DNA of 40,046 nucleotides from Pseudomonadota bacterium. Its GTDB lineage: Bacteria > Babelota > Babeliae > Babelales > CAIQNR01. The stretch is from assembly GCA_027487215.1 (NCBI GenBank), contig JAIYDZ010000003.1, positions 1 through 40,046 of the forward strand. The letters are read 5' to 3'. How positions within the stretch are numbered: the stretch's first letter is position 1; each line of letters opens with the position of its first letter. A program made the position numbers and the translations under genes. The notes under the pieces were generated by a model. It was not told where the DNA came from. It worked only from the letters and a program-made list of their open reading frames with translations, and did not search any database. This document shows, one piece after another, positions 1 to 7,209 of the stretch.

Positions 1-35
1 ATTGCTTCATAAACAGAATCTGATAATCTCATACT

Positions 36-95
36 GAGCCTTTTTTTTGGAGTTTTTTACTAAAACAATTATACCAAAAAAGGCTCGTTTTTTTT
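36..95 (+). terminator. Intrinsic terminator of an upstream gene
   Basis: GAGCC plus a T run at 36-48 pairs with an A run plus GGCTC at 76-86, and eight T residues follow at 88-95. This is the form of a rho-independent terminator for a rightward gene ending before the window. The loop is long (about 28 bases), so strength is uncertain. The rest of bases 1-391 holds no gene I can support. Confidence 0.5.
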
Positions 96-391
96 ACTCA
101 ATTAATTTTGAGATAAGCTCTAAGCTTAAACGCGAAACTGCTACTGCAGTTAATTTGACAGCGTACTGCAATCTGGCATAATTGACGGTCCGTTGGTCAT
201 AAAAAACGCCAACCCTCCAAAAAAAAGACGTAATAAAGCACATGTGTAAAAGCTTTAGAAATATCTTTGAAGGGTCAGGGGGAACGGGACTCACAAATTA
301 TTCTAAGGCTTTACCTGTTGTCCTAAGTTTTCTGCTGTAGTTATACAGGTGAGTAAATATATACATACTTCTTTGACCAAAGGACGATCTA

Positions 392-781
392 ATGCATCAG
401 TATTTCGCATTATTCATACTTGCTGCTTTTCAGACTACTCTTTTGTGTTCGGAAAATAACCTCATCAAGCCTCTTTCACAAAAACAAAAGTATGCTGCTG
501 CTAAAAAAGCTTCACGTGATGCTCGACGAAATAATCATGCTTACCCTCTCATTAATAATAACCCTGCAAAACGAGTTCTTATCTTTGACAAAGAAGATAA
601 TCTTGAACCCATAAATCAGCTTGATCTTCTCATGGCAATAATGCTCAAAGAACAAGCTGTGAGTCTTGAAAAAAAACGTAGAGAACGCGCCGCTGCGCAG
701 GAAGTTGCTCAACAATTAAATCAATTACACCTAAATAAACAGACCGATTTAAATTTAGAAAAATTGGATTTAAATAAATAA
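392..781 (+). CDS. Small secreted hypothetical protein
   Basis: I do not recognise this 129-residue protein. It opens with a short hydrophobic signal peptide (about residues 1-19, ending LLCSEN), so it is probably exported. The mature part is very basic in the first half (many K and R around residues 30-60) and then forms a probable charged helix: about residues 75-129 are rich in E, K, Q and L with heptad-like leucines, suggesting a coiled coil. An AAAGGA ribosome-binding site lies just before the ATG. A hairpin terminator follows at 808-843, so it is probably transcribed alone. Function unknown; one of several unrelated small secreted proteins in the window. Confidence 0.7.
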   Translation: MHQYFALFILAAFQTTLLCSENNLIKPLSQKQKYAAAKKASRDARRNNHAYPLINNNPAKRVLIFDKEDNLEPINQLDLLMAIMLKEQAVSLEKKRRERAAAQEVAQQLNQLHLNKQTDLNLEKLDLNK

Positions 782-807
782 AAATTTTCTATAAATAAAA
801 CACTGCA

Positions 808-843
808 AAAGAAAAAGGCATCGTAACAGATGTCTTTTTCTTT
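808..843 (+). terminator. Terminator of the small secreted protein gene
   Basis: A 15-base stem (808-822 with 829-843, one G-T pair) and a 6-base loop, with a T-rich descending arm, lies 27 bases after the stop codon at 781. Confidence 0.7.
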
Positions 844-957
844 ATAAGGAATTTGTATCCCATTTTTTATATCTTAATAATCATCTCTTTTTGATCTGTA
901 GCACTTTGACCCCAAAAAATCATCTGCACAATTTGAAAGCAAAAACTGATTGTGCAT

Positions 958-1296
958 TTAAAAACTCAAATGAGCGCCGGCAAGAAAATGAAAATGAATA
1001 TGAAAGACTGATTGCCCCATTGTCGTGCCATTGTTACTCACCAATCTAAATTCACGCAGCGACTCATTTGAGTGAGAAAGCTGCTGTGCCATTAATAAAA
1101 TAGCTGATGCGTACTCTCGATCATCAGCAGTTAAGCATGACACGTCAGCAATATGTTTTTTGGGAATGATAAGAAAATGAGATGGCGTTTTTGGACTGAT
1201 GTCCTTAATGACAATGACATGATCATTTTGTGCAATAAAAGAAGAAGGAATTGTGCCAGAAATGATTTTACAGAAAATACAGTTATCTAGTGCCAC
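958..1296 (-). CDS. hinT: HIT family nucleotide hydrolase (HinT-like)
   Basis: This 112-residue protein has the length and layout of HinT, a small cytoplasmic purine-nucleoside phosphoramidase that hydrolyses AMP-linked substrates. The histidine triad HIHFHFL lies at residues 99-105, preceded by GQSVFH, and the last His (103) is the expected nucleophile. Two N-terminal cysteines in the CIFCK motif (6 and 9) and His40 resemble the zinc-binding set of the Hint branch. It ends seven residues after the triad's glycine, slightly shorter at the C terminus than most family members. Its start lies close to the tRNA-Leu gene on the same strand. The exact substrate cannot be read from sequence. Confidence 0.93.
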   Translation of the reverse strand: MALDNCIFCKIISGTIPSSFIAQNDHVIVIKDISPKTPSHFLIIPKKHIADVSCLTADDREYASAILLMAQQLSHSNESLREFRLVSNNGTTMGQSVFHIHFHFLAGAHLSF

Positions 1297-1316
1297 TTCA
1301 GATTCTCCTGAAAATA

Positions 1317-1404
1317 TGGTGCCGAGAGCCGGACTCGAACCGGCATAGTGTCAAACACTGCGGGATTTTGAGTCCCGTGCGTCTACCAATTCCGCCATCC
1401 CGGC
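1317..1404 (-). tRNA. tRNA-Leu (anticodon CAA)
   Basis: The minus strand folds into an 88-base class II tRNA with a seven-pair acceptor stem GCCGGGA/TCTCGGC, discriminator A and an encoded CCA end. The anticodon stem CGGGA/TCCCG closes the loop CTCAAAA, giving anticodon CAA for UUG codons. A variable arm is present, as expected for leucine, and the T loop reads GTTCGAGTC. Confidence 0.96.
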
Positions 1405-1493
1405 AGCACTATTTGATACGTGTCAAAAAGATAAAGCAAAAGAGCCTGTTAGTCAAATCAAAGCTTAAGAACACACCGAATATCGGAATAAAT

Positions 1494-1787
1494 TTATAAA
1501 TGAGTTAAAGATAGCTGCTGAGCAAGACCCAGTTTTTCAAAAAAAGCTTCTTGAGAAAGGTCCCCATGAATCTTAATAAGCTTAGTTCGATCTGTAAGCC
1601 CTCTGACAATTTCCACATCGTTCTGAGGCATCCCTAGCAGCTTTGCAAGGGTTTTAATAAGCTCCTTATTGGCAGCACCAGCTTCAGGAGCACTCTTTAA
1701 AAAACATTTAAGCTGCCCATTTTTATCAAGCTGCCATGAGGATCTACCGGAGGAAGGAACTACCTTAACCTGAACTGTAAGTGCCAT
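1494..1787 (-). CDS. DUF167 / YggU family protein
   Basis: A 97-residue protein matching the small DUF167 (UPF0235, YggU) family, whose biochemical role is not established. The family hallmarks are present: an opening beta strand LTVQVKVVPSS, a central A-P-E-A-G-A-A-N-K-E-L motif at about residues 33-43, the following helix LIKTLAKLLG, and the strand VEIVRGLTDRTKLIKI with the typical G-x-T-x-R-x-K pattern. Length is normal for the family. It lies between a tRNA-Leu and a tRNA-Ser gene and is not obviously in an operon. It is probably cytoplasmic, as no signal peptide is seen. Confidence 0.9.
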   Translation of the reverse strand: MALTVQVKVVPSSGRSSWQLDKNGQLKCFLKSAPEAGAANKELIKTLAKLLGMPQNDVEIVRGLTDRTKLIKIHGDLSQEAFFEKLGLAQQLSLTHL

Positions 1788-1884
1788 AGACCTTATCTTT
1801 CAAATAAAAACTTGCATAAAGTGTTGAATGTCGTATTATTTTAGCACCTTAGCTTCTTTTGAAATTTTTTTATAGAGCATATAG

Positions 1885-1976
1885 GGAGAGGTGGCTGAGT
1901 GGTCGAAAGCGCTTGCCTGCTAAGCAAGTTTCCGGGGAGACCTGGATCGAGGGTTCGAATCCCTTCCTCTCCACCA
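1885..1976 (+). tRNA. tRNA-Ser (anticodon GCT)
   Basis: A 92-base class II tRNA with acceptor stem GGAGAGG/CCTCTCC, an encoded CCA and a long variable arm. The anticodon stem CTTGC/GCAAG closes the loop CTGCTAA, giving anticodon GCT for AGC and AGU codons. The discriminator base is A, whereas bacterial serine tRNAs usually carry G. It ends four bases before the 3' end of the convergent exporter operon. Confidence 0.96.
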
Positions 1977-1980
1977 GTCT

Positions 1981-3348
1981 CTATCTTAAAATAGTCGCTA
2001 TTCCTGTCTCTCTACAAAAATCAGTGTAAGTTCTACAGAGTTGATTGTCTGTCTTTATAATTTCAATAGCATTAAATAAAAACGACTCTTTAATTTTTAA
2101 ATAATCTATTTTATTGATCAAACCTTTTTCTTGTTGTTGTTGAGAAATCATTACTTGTTTTTTATGTGAATTAGTTTTTCTAAGCAAATCTTCTTTTTGC
2201 TTGCAAATAATTACATAGCTATTAAGAGCAACATAGGATTTTTGTAATATTTCTTGAATCGCATTTTGATACTCGACAATCTTTCTTTCTACAGTAATTT
2301 TATTTTTTTCAACGACAGCTTTCAATCTTCCAAAATTAAAAACATGCTGAGACAAATTAATTGCAGATGACCAGAGATAAGGGCTTTTATCAACTAAAAA
2401 ATTAAGTGAACTTTTGTGAATTCCAAAAAAAGCAGAAAAGCTCAGCTGCGGCCAAAGATTTGCTTCTGCTTCTTTAAGGTTTGCTTGAGCACTTATTATT
2501 TCAAAATAGAGCGATTGCAAAGTTGGATGTTGTTTTATATGTTCTACCGGAATATTTAAAACATTGTCCAATAGAGGAGTTGAGAGGTTTTTAATATTGT
2601 TTTCAAGCAATTGATCAACTGTCATATCATCAGGAAAAGTTCCAAGCAAATATTTAAGGCGATAATATTCTTGAATATTCTGTAACGAAAATGAATGCAG
2701 TGCAACTGCCGTTTTTTGTGTTGCAATAGAAGCGTCTTCCACATCAGAAACCGTTCGTACGCCGCTTTGATAAAGTTGTGATACAAGAGAGAGCTCTTGC
2801 TCTTGAATAGCAAGTAGTTCCTTGTATTCAATTATAATTTTATCGGTATGATAAAGCGTTATATAGGTATTTACCACGGCTGCTATAAGGTCATTTTTGA
2901 CTGTTTGCGCTTGCTCTACAGTAGCGTTAAGCAGAGCGTCAGAAGAATTAAATCGTGCACGCTTGCTGCCTGCAAAATCAAGAGGGATTGCACTTTTCAA
3001 TCCTATTTGGATGTTTTTATCCATATTTCTAGTATAAGAATTTGCAGCAATACCTACACCTTCTATATCAAAAGAACCAAGAGCTCCTGCTTGCGTAATA
3101 ACTTTATCTGAATACGCTTCTTTAATTCGAGCAATTGCTGCTTTTAAAGAAAAATTTTGCTCTAAAGCATGCTGTACTAATTGATTGATGATAGGGCTTT
3201 CAAACTGTTGCCACCATGCTTGTTGAGTTAAAAACACACTACTAGTTACTGGTTTGTAATGGGTTTCACATTCTTCTTTTAAAAATTTTTGTGAACATCC
3301 AGCAAGAAAAAGACTTATGCAAACTATGGATAAAAAAAATTTTTTCAT
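1981..3348 (-). CDS. TolC/NodT-type outer-membrane efflux lipoprotein
   Basis: A 455-residue outer-membrane factor, the exit duct of a tripartite exporter. A lipoprotein signal is clear: MKKFFLSIVCISLFLAGCS, with lipobox LAGC at residues 15-18, so the mature protein should be lipid-anchored like the NodT/OprM branch. The body shows the duplicated OEP pattern: long helices (KEAYSDKVITQAG, SAQANLKEAEANLWPQLSFSA) alternating with strands. Length is normal for the family. It is the last gene of a leftward operon with permease, ATPase and membrane fusion protein, starting only three bases after the fusion protein stops. The substrate is unknown; it may serve only this exporter or several pumps. 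Confidence 0.9.
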   Translation of the reverse strand: MKKFFLSIVCISLFLAGCSQKFLKEECETHYKPVTSSVFLTQQAWWQQFESPIINQLVQHALEQNFSLKAAIARIKEAYSDKVITQAGALGSFDIEGVGIAANSYTRNMDKNIQIGLKSAIPLDFAGSKRARFNSSDALLNATVEQAQTVKNDLIAAVVNTYITLYHTDKIIIEYKELLAIQEQELSLVSQLYQSGVRTVSDVEDASIATQKTAVALHSFSLQNIQEYYRLKYLLGTFPDDMTVDQLLENNIKNLSTPLLDNVLNIPVEHIKQHPTLQSLYFEIISAQANLKEAEANLWPQLSFSAFFGIHKSSLNFLVDKSPYLWSSAINLSQHVFNFGRLKAVVEKNKITVERKIVEYQNAIQEILQKSYVALNSYVIICKQKEDLLRKTNSHKKQVMISQQQQEKGLINKIDYLKIKESFLFNAIEIIKTDNQLCRTYTDFCRETGIATILR

Positions 3349-3351
3349 ACG

Positions 3352-4257
3352 TTATTCATGCCCATCTTTTTTTATAAACACATCAAGTTGTTGCCCTGGA
3401 AATAAATGGTGTGCCTCTGGAGGAAGTGCATAAAGCAGTTTAAGAATTCTTGTGTCTACCCGTTGATTTCCTGTGCTCAGGTTTTTCTTAGGTTCAACAT
3501 AATGTTCTTTACCAATAAACTTCAGCTCATAACCTTTTATTGTATTTTCTTTTTCAAAAGCTTTTGCAGGAGCTTTATCTGAAATATAAGGAGCATATTC
3601 TTCATCGATTTCTACTTGAAGATACAATTGTGATAGATCGCCCATCGTCATGGGTGCTTCTAATGAAGAACTGCTCAGAAACTTTCCTTTATCAAGCGAA
3701 ACATCGATAATAGTTCCAGGAATTGGTGCAGTAGTAGTATGAAGTTGTTTCATAACAAGTGCCTGATTTAATTGTGCTTGAACAAGTTCATATGCCGCTT
3801 GGGCTTTGTTAAAAGAATACATCCTCGTATCATATTCATCTTGAGAAAGAGCTCCTGAAGCATTTAATTCTTTAATACGTCTAAATACTTTTTCATAATG
3901 TTCGTATTCGATTTTTGCACTTTCAAGTTGTTTTTTAAGCACCTCTATTTGTGCATTTATTTCTCTTTGATCGAGACTATAAAGAGGATCACCCGTCTTA
4001 ACTATTTGACCTTCGTGCACATAGATGTCTCTGACTATTCCTGAAAGCGAAGTAGAAAGTACTAAAAAATCTGTTTTAGGTTCTATAAATCCTATACCTG
4101 CAACCGCATCTTCATACGGATTTAAAGCTGGCGTAACAAGAGGAGCTTGTTTGACAAGCGGTTTTTTATTGAGTGCAAAAAAAAGAGCAAACCCTAATCC
4201 ACACAGTGCAAGCAATGGTAGTTTAAAATTATTCAACTTTTCGATTAAACTTTGCAT
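3352..4257 (-). CDS. HlyD/DevB-type membrane fusion protein of ABC exporter
   Basis: A 301-residue periplasmic adaptor that bridges an inner-membrane ABC transporter and the outer-membrane duct. One N-terminal membrane anchor is visible at about residues 12-29 (PLLALCGLGFALFFAL). It is followed by a barrel-sandwich/lipoyl-like half (GIVRDIYVHEGQIVKTGDPLY), a helical hairpin at about residues 105-175 (IEVLKKQLESAKIEYEHYEK, then AQAAYELVQAQLNQ), the second lipoyl half (APIPGTIIDVSLDKGKFLSS) and a C-terminal beta region. An SD-like GAGGG precedes the ATG. It sits between the ATPase and outer-membrane genes with very short gaps. The order and size fit the DevB branch best; a MacA-like role is the alternative. 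Confidence 0.88.
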   Translation of the reverse strand: MQSLIEKLNNFKLPLLALCGLGFALFFALNKKPLVKQAPLVTPALNPYEDAVAGIGFIEPKTDFLVLSTSLSGIVRDIYVHEGQIVKTGDPLYSLDQREINAQIEVLKKQLESAKIEYEHYEKVFRRIKELNASGALSQDEYDTRMYSFNKAQAAYELVQAQLNQALVMKQLHTTTAPIPGTIIDVSLDKGKFLSSSSLEAPMTMGDLSQLYLQVEIDEEYAPYISDKAPAKAFEKENTIKGYELKFIGKEHYVEPKKNLSTGNQRVDTRILKLLYALPPEAHHLFPGQQLDVFIKKDGHE

Positions 4258-4272
4258 TCTTATTATCCCTCG

Positions 4273-4971
4273 CTAAAAAGTTATCGCTTTCCGTTCATCT
4301 TTGATAATTTTTCCATCTTCCATTTCAATGACCCGGTCTGCAAAACTAAATATTCGCTGATCATGTGACACGATAATAACTGCTCTTTCTGGTTTGTTTG
4401 CAATATTTCTTAAAAGTGTCATTACCTCGTGACCATTTTTACCGTCTAGAGAAGCAGTTGGTTCATCACAAACAAGTACTAATGGATCTTGAATAAGACC
4501 ACGCGCAATAGCTACTCGTTGTTTTTCACCACCCGACAGCTGCGCTGGCAACTGAGTACTTCTATTGTGTATGGCTAAAAATGCTAAGGTTTTTTCAGCT
4601 TTTTCAAGAGACTCTTCATAAGAAAAACCAAGCGCTATAAGAGGAAGTGCAACATTTTCTGAAATACTCAATGAAGGAATAAGATTATATTCTTGAAATA
4701 TAAATCCTATATTATGTCTTCTGTATAATGTTTTTTCATAATCAGATAAATTTGTCAGATCAGTACTATCAATCTGCACCGACCCTTGCGAAGGTAAAAG
4801 AATTCCTGAAAGAAGTGACAGCAGCGTTGTTTTTCCGCACCCAGAAGGTCCGACAATCATAGTCATTTCCCCAAAAAATAGTTCTAAGGAAATATCCTTA
4901 ACTGCCTGAAAAACTGAGTCCCCAATTAAAAAGTCTTTAGACAGATTGTCCAAAAAAATTTTTTTCTTCAC
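4273..4971 (-). CDS. ABC transporter ATPase (LolD/MacB/DevA type)
   Basis: A 232-residue ATPase that powers the neighbouring permease. The motifs are complete and in order: Walker A GPSGCGKTT at about residues 42-50, Q-loop in FIFQEYNLIPSLS, signature LSGGEKQR, Walker B VLVCDEPTASLDG and the switch histidine in IIVSHDQRIF. This arrangement is the LolD/FtsE/MacB subfamily, usually paired with FtsX-fold permeases in mechanical or export systems. Translation starts at GTG, because the four bases GTGA overlap the permease stop and an AGGAG ribosome-binding site lies about eight bases upstream. The overlap implies translational coupling. It is cytoplasmic and membrane-associated. Confidence 0.93.
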   Translation of the reverse strand: MKKKIFLDNLSKDFLIGDSVFQAVKDISLELFFGEMTMIVGPSGCGKTTLLSLLSGILLPSQGSVQIDSTDLTNLSDYEKTLYRRHNIGFIFQEYNLIPSLSISENVALPLIALGFSYEESLEKAEKTLAFLAIHNRSTQLPAQLSGGEKQRVAIARGLIQDPLVLVCDEPTASLDGKNGHEVMTLLRNIANKPERAVIIVSHDQRIFSFADRVIEMEDGKIIKDERKAITF

Positions 4972-6113
4972 AACATGCTCCTGAAAATAGTTGCAGGATC
5001 AAGTTTAAAAACTCTATAAAGACTAAAAGAGATTGATAACAAAATAATAGAAATTATTAATCCAAACGTACCAGCAATCACGTACCACTTTAAAAGAAAC
5101 CCTTCAAAAGATGGCTTTCCTGACATAAGACTAAAAAAGAGCGCCGTTGCACCAATTCCTAAGCCAAATCCACTAATACAAACAAACAGAGCTTGAATCA
5201 TCACTAATTTAAAAAGTTGACCATTAGAAAAACCAATCGCTTTCATCGCACCAAACTGTTTGATATGTTCTATGATAAACAGATAAAAAGTCTGCGCTGT
5301 AATTGCTCCACCAATAATAATTCCCAATAAAATAGTGATACCAAAATTAATAGGAATTGCGGTTCTTTCTAAAATGTAACTAATACTTCTCCAAGCAAAC
5401 TCTGAACTGGTAAGAACTTGAAGATGAGTAATTTTTTGTATTCTTTCTTTAAGTATTTTAAGATTTTCATTCTTCTGTGCTTTTACCAAAATAAAAGGAA
5501 GCTTTTTTCGTGTAGGGGGAGTAAGCGAAACAGCAGTACTATATGAAACATAGAGCGTAGGAAAAGTTAAAAAAGTAGGGAGGCCTTGACAAATACCCCG
5601 AATAACAAGTCTGTTGTCATTTAATTCTAAAGTTTTATTAATTTCAAATGATTGATCCGGCCACATAAACATATAGCCCTTTTTTTCAATAAGTGCTGTT
5701 TGCGGTCTTTTAATAGAAGTAAGATCTCCCAGTACAGCCCTGCGTGGCAATCCAATTAATGAGATATCATCCACTCCAATAAGTTGCACTTGTTGAGTAT
5801 CTCCATCTGCCCTTCTTATGACTGCTTGACCTTTATAAAAAGGAACAGCCCATTCAACACCTTCAATACCTTTTACGCGGCTCAGCTCTATATCTCTCAT
5901 CGGTTCTACTTCTTCAAGATATCGCACACGAGGATCCATCACCCATAAATCAACTTCAGGAATAGCATAAATAGGATTGGCAACCCGAGTAATAAGCCCC
6001 AAAAAAATAGAAATCTGTTGAGCCATTAAAAGGGTAGCAAACGCAACCCCAAATATAAGGCCATAATACTTTGTCCGGTCACCTATAAGCATTTTCAAAG
6101 CTATAATAAACAT
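4968..6113 (-). CDS. FtsX/MacB-type ABC permease (DevC-like)
   Basis: A 381-residue inner-membrane subunit with the four-helix FtsX plan: one membrane segment at about residues 15-40, a large periplasmic domain to about residue 255, then three C-terminal segments (FGITILLGIIIGGAITAQ; IQALFVCISGFGLGIGATA; VIAGTFGLIISIILLSIS). The conserved cytoplasmic turn GAMKAIGFSNGQLFKLV and terminal P-A-T-I-F-R are typical of MacB/DevC permeases. It is the first gene of the leftward operon and overlaps the ATPase gene by four bases. As in DevC, the ATPase is a separate protein rather than fused as in MacB. Likely substrates of such systems include lipids, glycolipids and peptides; which applies here is unknown. 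Confidence 0.9.
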   Translation of the reverse strand: MFIIALKMLIGDRTKYYGLIFGVAFATLLMAQQISIFLGLITRVANPIYAIPEVDLWVMDPRVRYLEEVEPMRDIELSRVKGIEGVEWAVPFYKGQAVIRRADGDTQQVQLIGVDDISLIGLPRRAVLGDLTSIKRPQTALIEKKGYMFMWPDQSFEINKTLELNDNRLVIRGICQGLPTFLTFPTLYVSYSTAVSLTPPTRKKLPFILVKAQKNENLKILKERIQKITHLQVLTSSEFAWRSISYILERTAIPINFGITILLGIIIGGAITAQTFYLFIIEHIKQFGAMKAIGFSNGQLFKLVMIQALFVCISGFGLGIGATALFFSLMSGKPSFEGFLLKWYVIAGTFGLIISIILLSISFSLYRVFKLDPATIFRSML

Positions 6114-6293
6114 CGATAAACCCCACTGCTTTTTTTACTTTTAGAAATAGAACAGAATGGGCCTGTTTGCATAGAGTATTGACTTTAAGCTTCCTATAAC
6201 CACTACTTTAAGCCTTCTTTTAGAACTTATGACAAAATAGAGTTGCATTTTTTGGTCATTATCGTATCCTGATCCCTACATTTATTTTAAAAT

Positions 6294-6370
6294 GCGCCCG
6301 TAGCTCAATTGGATAGAGCGTCAGACTACGGATCTGAAGGTTGGTGGTTCGACCCCTCCCGGGCGCACCA
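6294..6370 (+). tRNA. tRNA-Arg (anticodon ACG)
   Basis: A 77-base cloverleaf with acceptor stem GCGCCCG/CGGGCGC, discriminator A and an encoded CCA. The anticodon stem TCAGA/TCTGA closes the loop CTACGGA, giving ACG, the usual inosine-modified arginine anticodon in bacteria. Confidence 0.97.
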
Positions 6371-6441
6371 TTTTTTATTCATTTAAAAACTTGAATAAAA
6401 AATGTAAAAAGTTAAGATTGCTATTGAAATTACTATGAGAC

Positions 6442-6529
6442 GGAGAGATGGCAGAGTGGTCGATTGCGACGGTCTTGAAAACCGTTATCCTTAATCGGAT
6501 CGTGGGTTCGAATCCCACTCTCTCCTCCA
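6442..6529 (+). tRNA. tRNA-Ser (anticodon TGA)
   Basis: An 88-base class II tRNA with acceptor stem GGAGAGA/TCTCTCC and an encoded CCA. The anticodon stem ACGGT/ACCGT closes the loop CTTGAAA, giving TGA for UCA codons. The discriminator position is T, unusual for serine. It is about 70 bases downstream of tRNA-Arg and may share its transcript. Confidence 0.95.
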
Positions 6530-6839
6530 TCCTTTTAAAAATAAAGGTTGCATAGTCTTCATTCAACAAAAATCACAAACTCAATACAGTTACTTAAAAT
6601 CCTATGCCAGACGTTAAATATGTCTTTTAATGTTGAAAAAGAACGACATTCAATATTTTTCAAAATAGAACCGGACAGTTACTGCCCACACAATAAGCTT
6701 ATCAGGATTACGATACTGGTATTGCGCAGCATTAAAAAACAGTTTTCTGCTCTTTCTCTTGTTGACTCAAATAAAAAAACATAAAATTAACATCGACCAT
6801 TCCTGTAAAATTTCTACCTCTACATAATAAATTAATAGT

Positions 6840-6885
6840 TTTATAAAAAACTTTAACCATTAATATGGTTAAAGTTTTTTATAAA
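6840..6885. repeat. Perfect 21-bp inverted repeat with 4-base loop
   Basis: Bases 6840-6860 are the exact reverse complement of 6865-6885, with TAAT between. Pairing continues imperfectly outward by a few bases with one unpaired base. No T run follows, so this is not a standard terminator. It could be a recombination scar, a small mobile-element remnant or an RNA hairpin. Confidence 0.85.
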
Positions 6886-7051
6886 CTATCAAAGTCACCC
6901 ACTCGATTACGAAGTTTATTTTTTTCTAATTTCTTAAATTAATCTTCTATTGACCGTGCAAAAGCACTGGTATGTTTAATTAAAAAATAATCTTGCAGTC
7001 ACAATGGCCAAGCTAAATTTTGTAAGCGAAAAACAAAAAGACGTGTTTAAA

Positions 7052-7096
7052 ATAAGCCTGATAAGCCTGATAAGCCTAATAAGCTTAATAAGCTTA
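7052..7096. repeat. Five 9-base tandem repeats
   Basis: Units ATAAGCCTG, ATAAGCCTG, ATAAGCCTA, ATAAGCTTA and ATAAGCTTA follow each other without gaps. The drift from CCT to CTT along the array suggests duplication by slippage followed by point mutation. It lies just upstream of the promoter-like sequence of the 7210 gene. Confidence 0.85.
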
Positions 7097-7109
7097 TCAA
7101 GGACCCCTT

Positions 7110-7137
7110 TTGATATATTTTTAAATAACTTTATAAT
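7110..7137 (+). promoter_or_regulatory. Probable promoter of the secreted coiled-coil gene
   Basis: TTGATA at 7110-7115 and TATAAT at 7132-7137 are separated by 16 bases, close to the sigma-70 consensus. A second TATAAT lies at 7157-7162. The gene's ATG is at 7210. In such AT-rich DNA chance matches are common. Confidence 0.45.
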
Positions 7138-7209
7138 AGATAGTATTATATATTTGTATAATAAATCAATATAATATACAAATTAATTACAAAATAGAAA
7201 GGATTCTGT

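Larger units (their letters stand above)
6530..7209. other. Gene-free AT-rich gap of about 680 bases
   Basis: No gene is supportable here. The short open frames have neither a credible ribosome-binding site nor protein-like composition that I can defend. The region holds a perfect 21-base-pair inverted repeat (6840-6885), five 9-base tandem units (7052-7096) and a promoter-like pair (7110-7137) for the downstream gene. Confidence 0.6.

Noticed and set aside
94-294. A 66-codon leftward open frame near the window start
   Set aside because: No ribosome-binding site, no family resemblance and unusual composition. I treat it as chance, though a remnant cannot be excluded.
6640-6780. A short leftward protein-like stretch (FNAAQYQYRNPDK, IVWAVTVRF)
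   Set aside because: It is about 45 codons between stops, has no start signal, and I could not tie it to a transposase or any other family.
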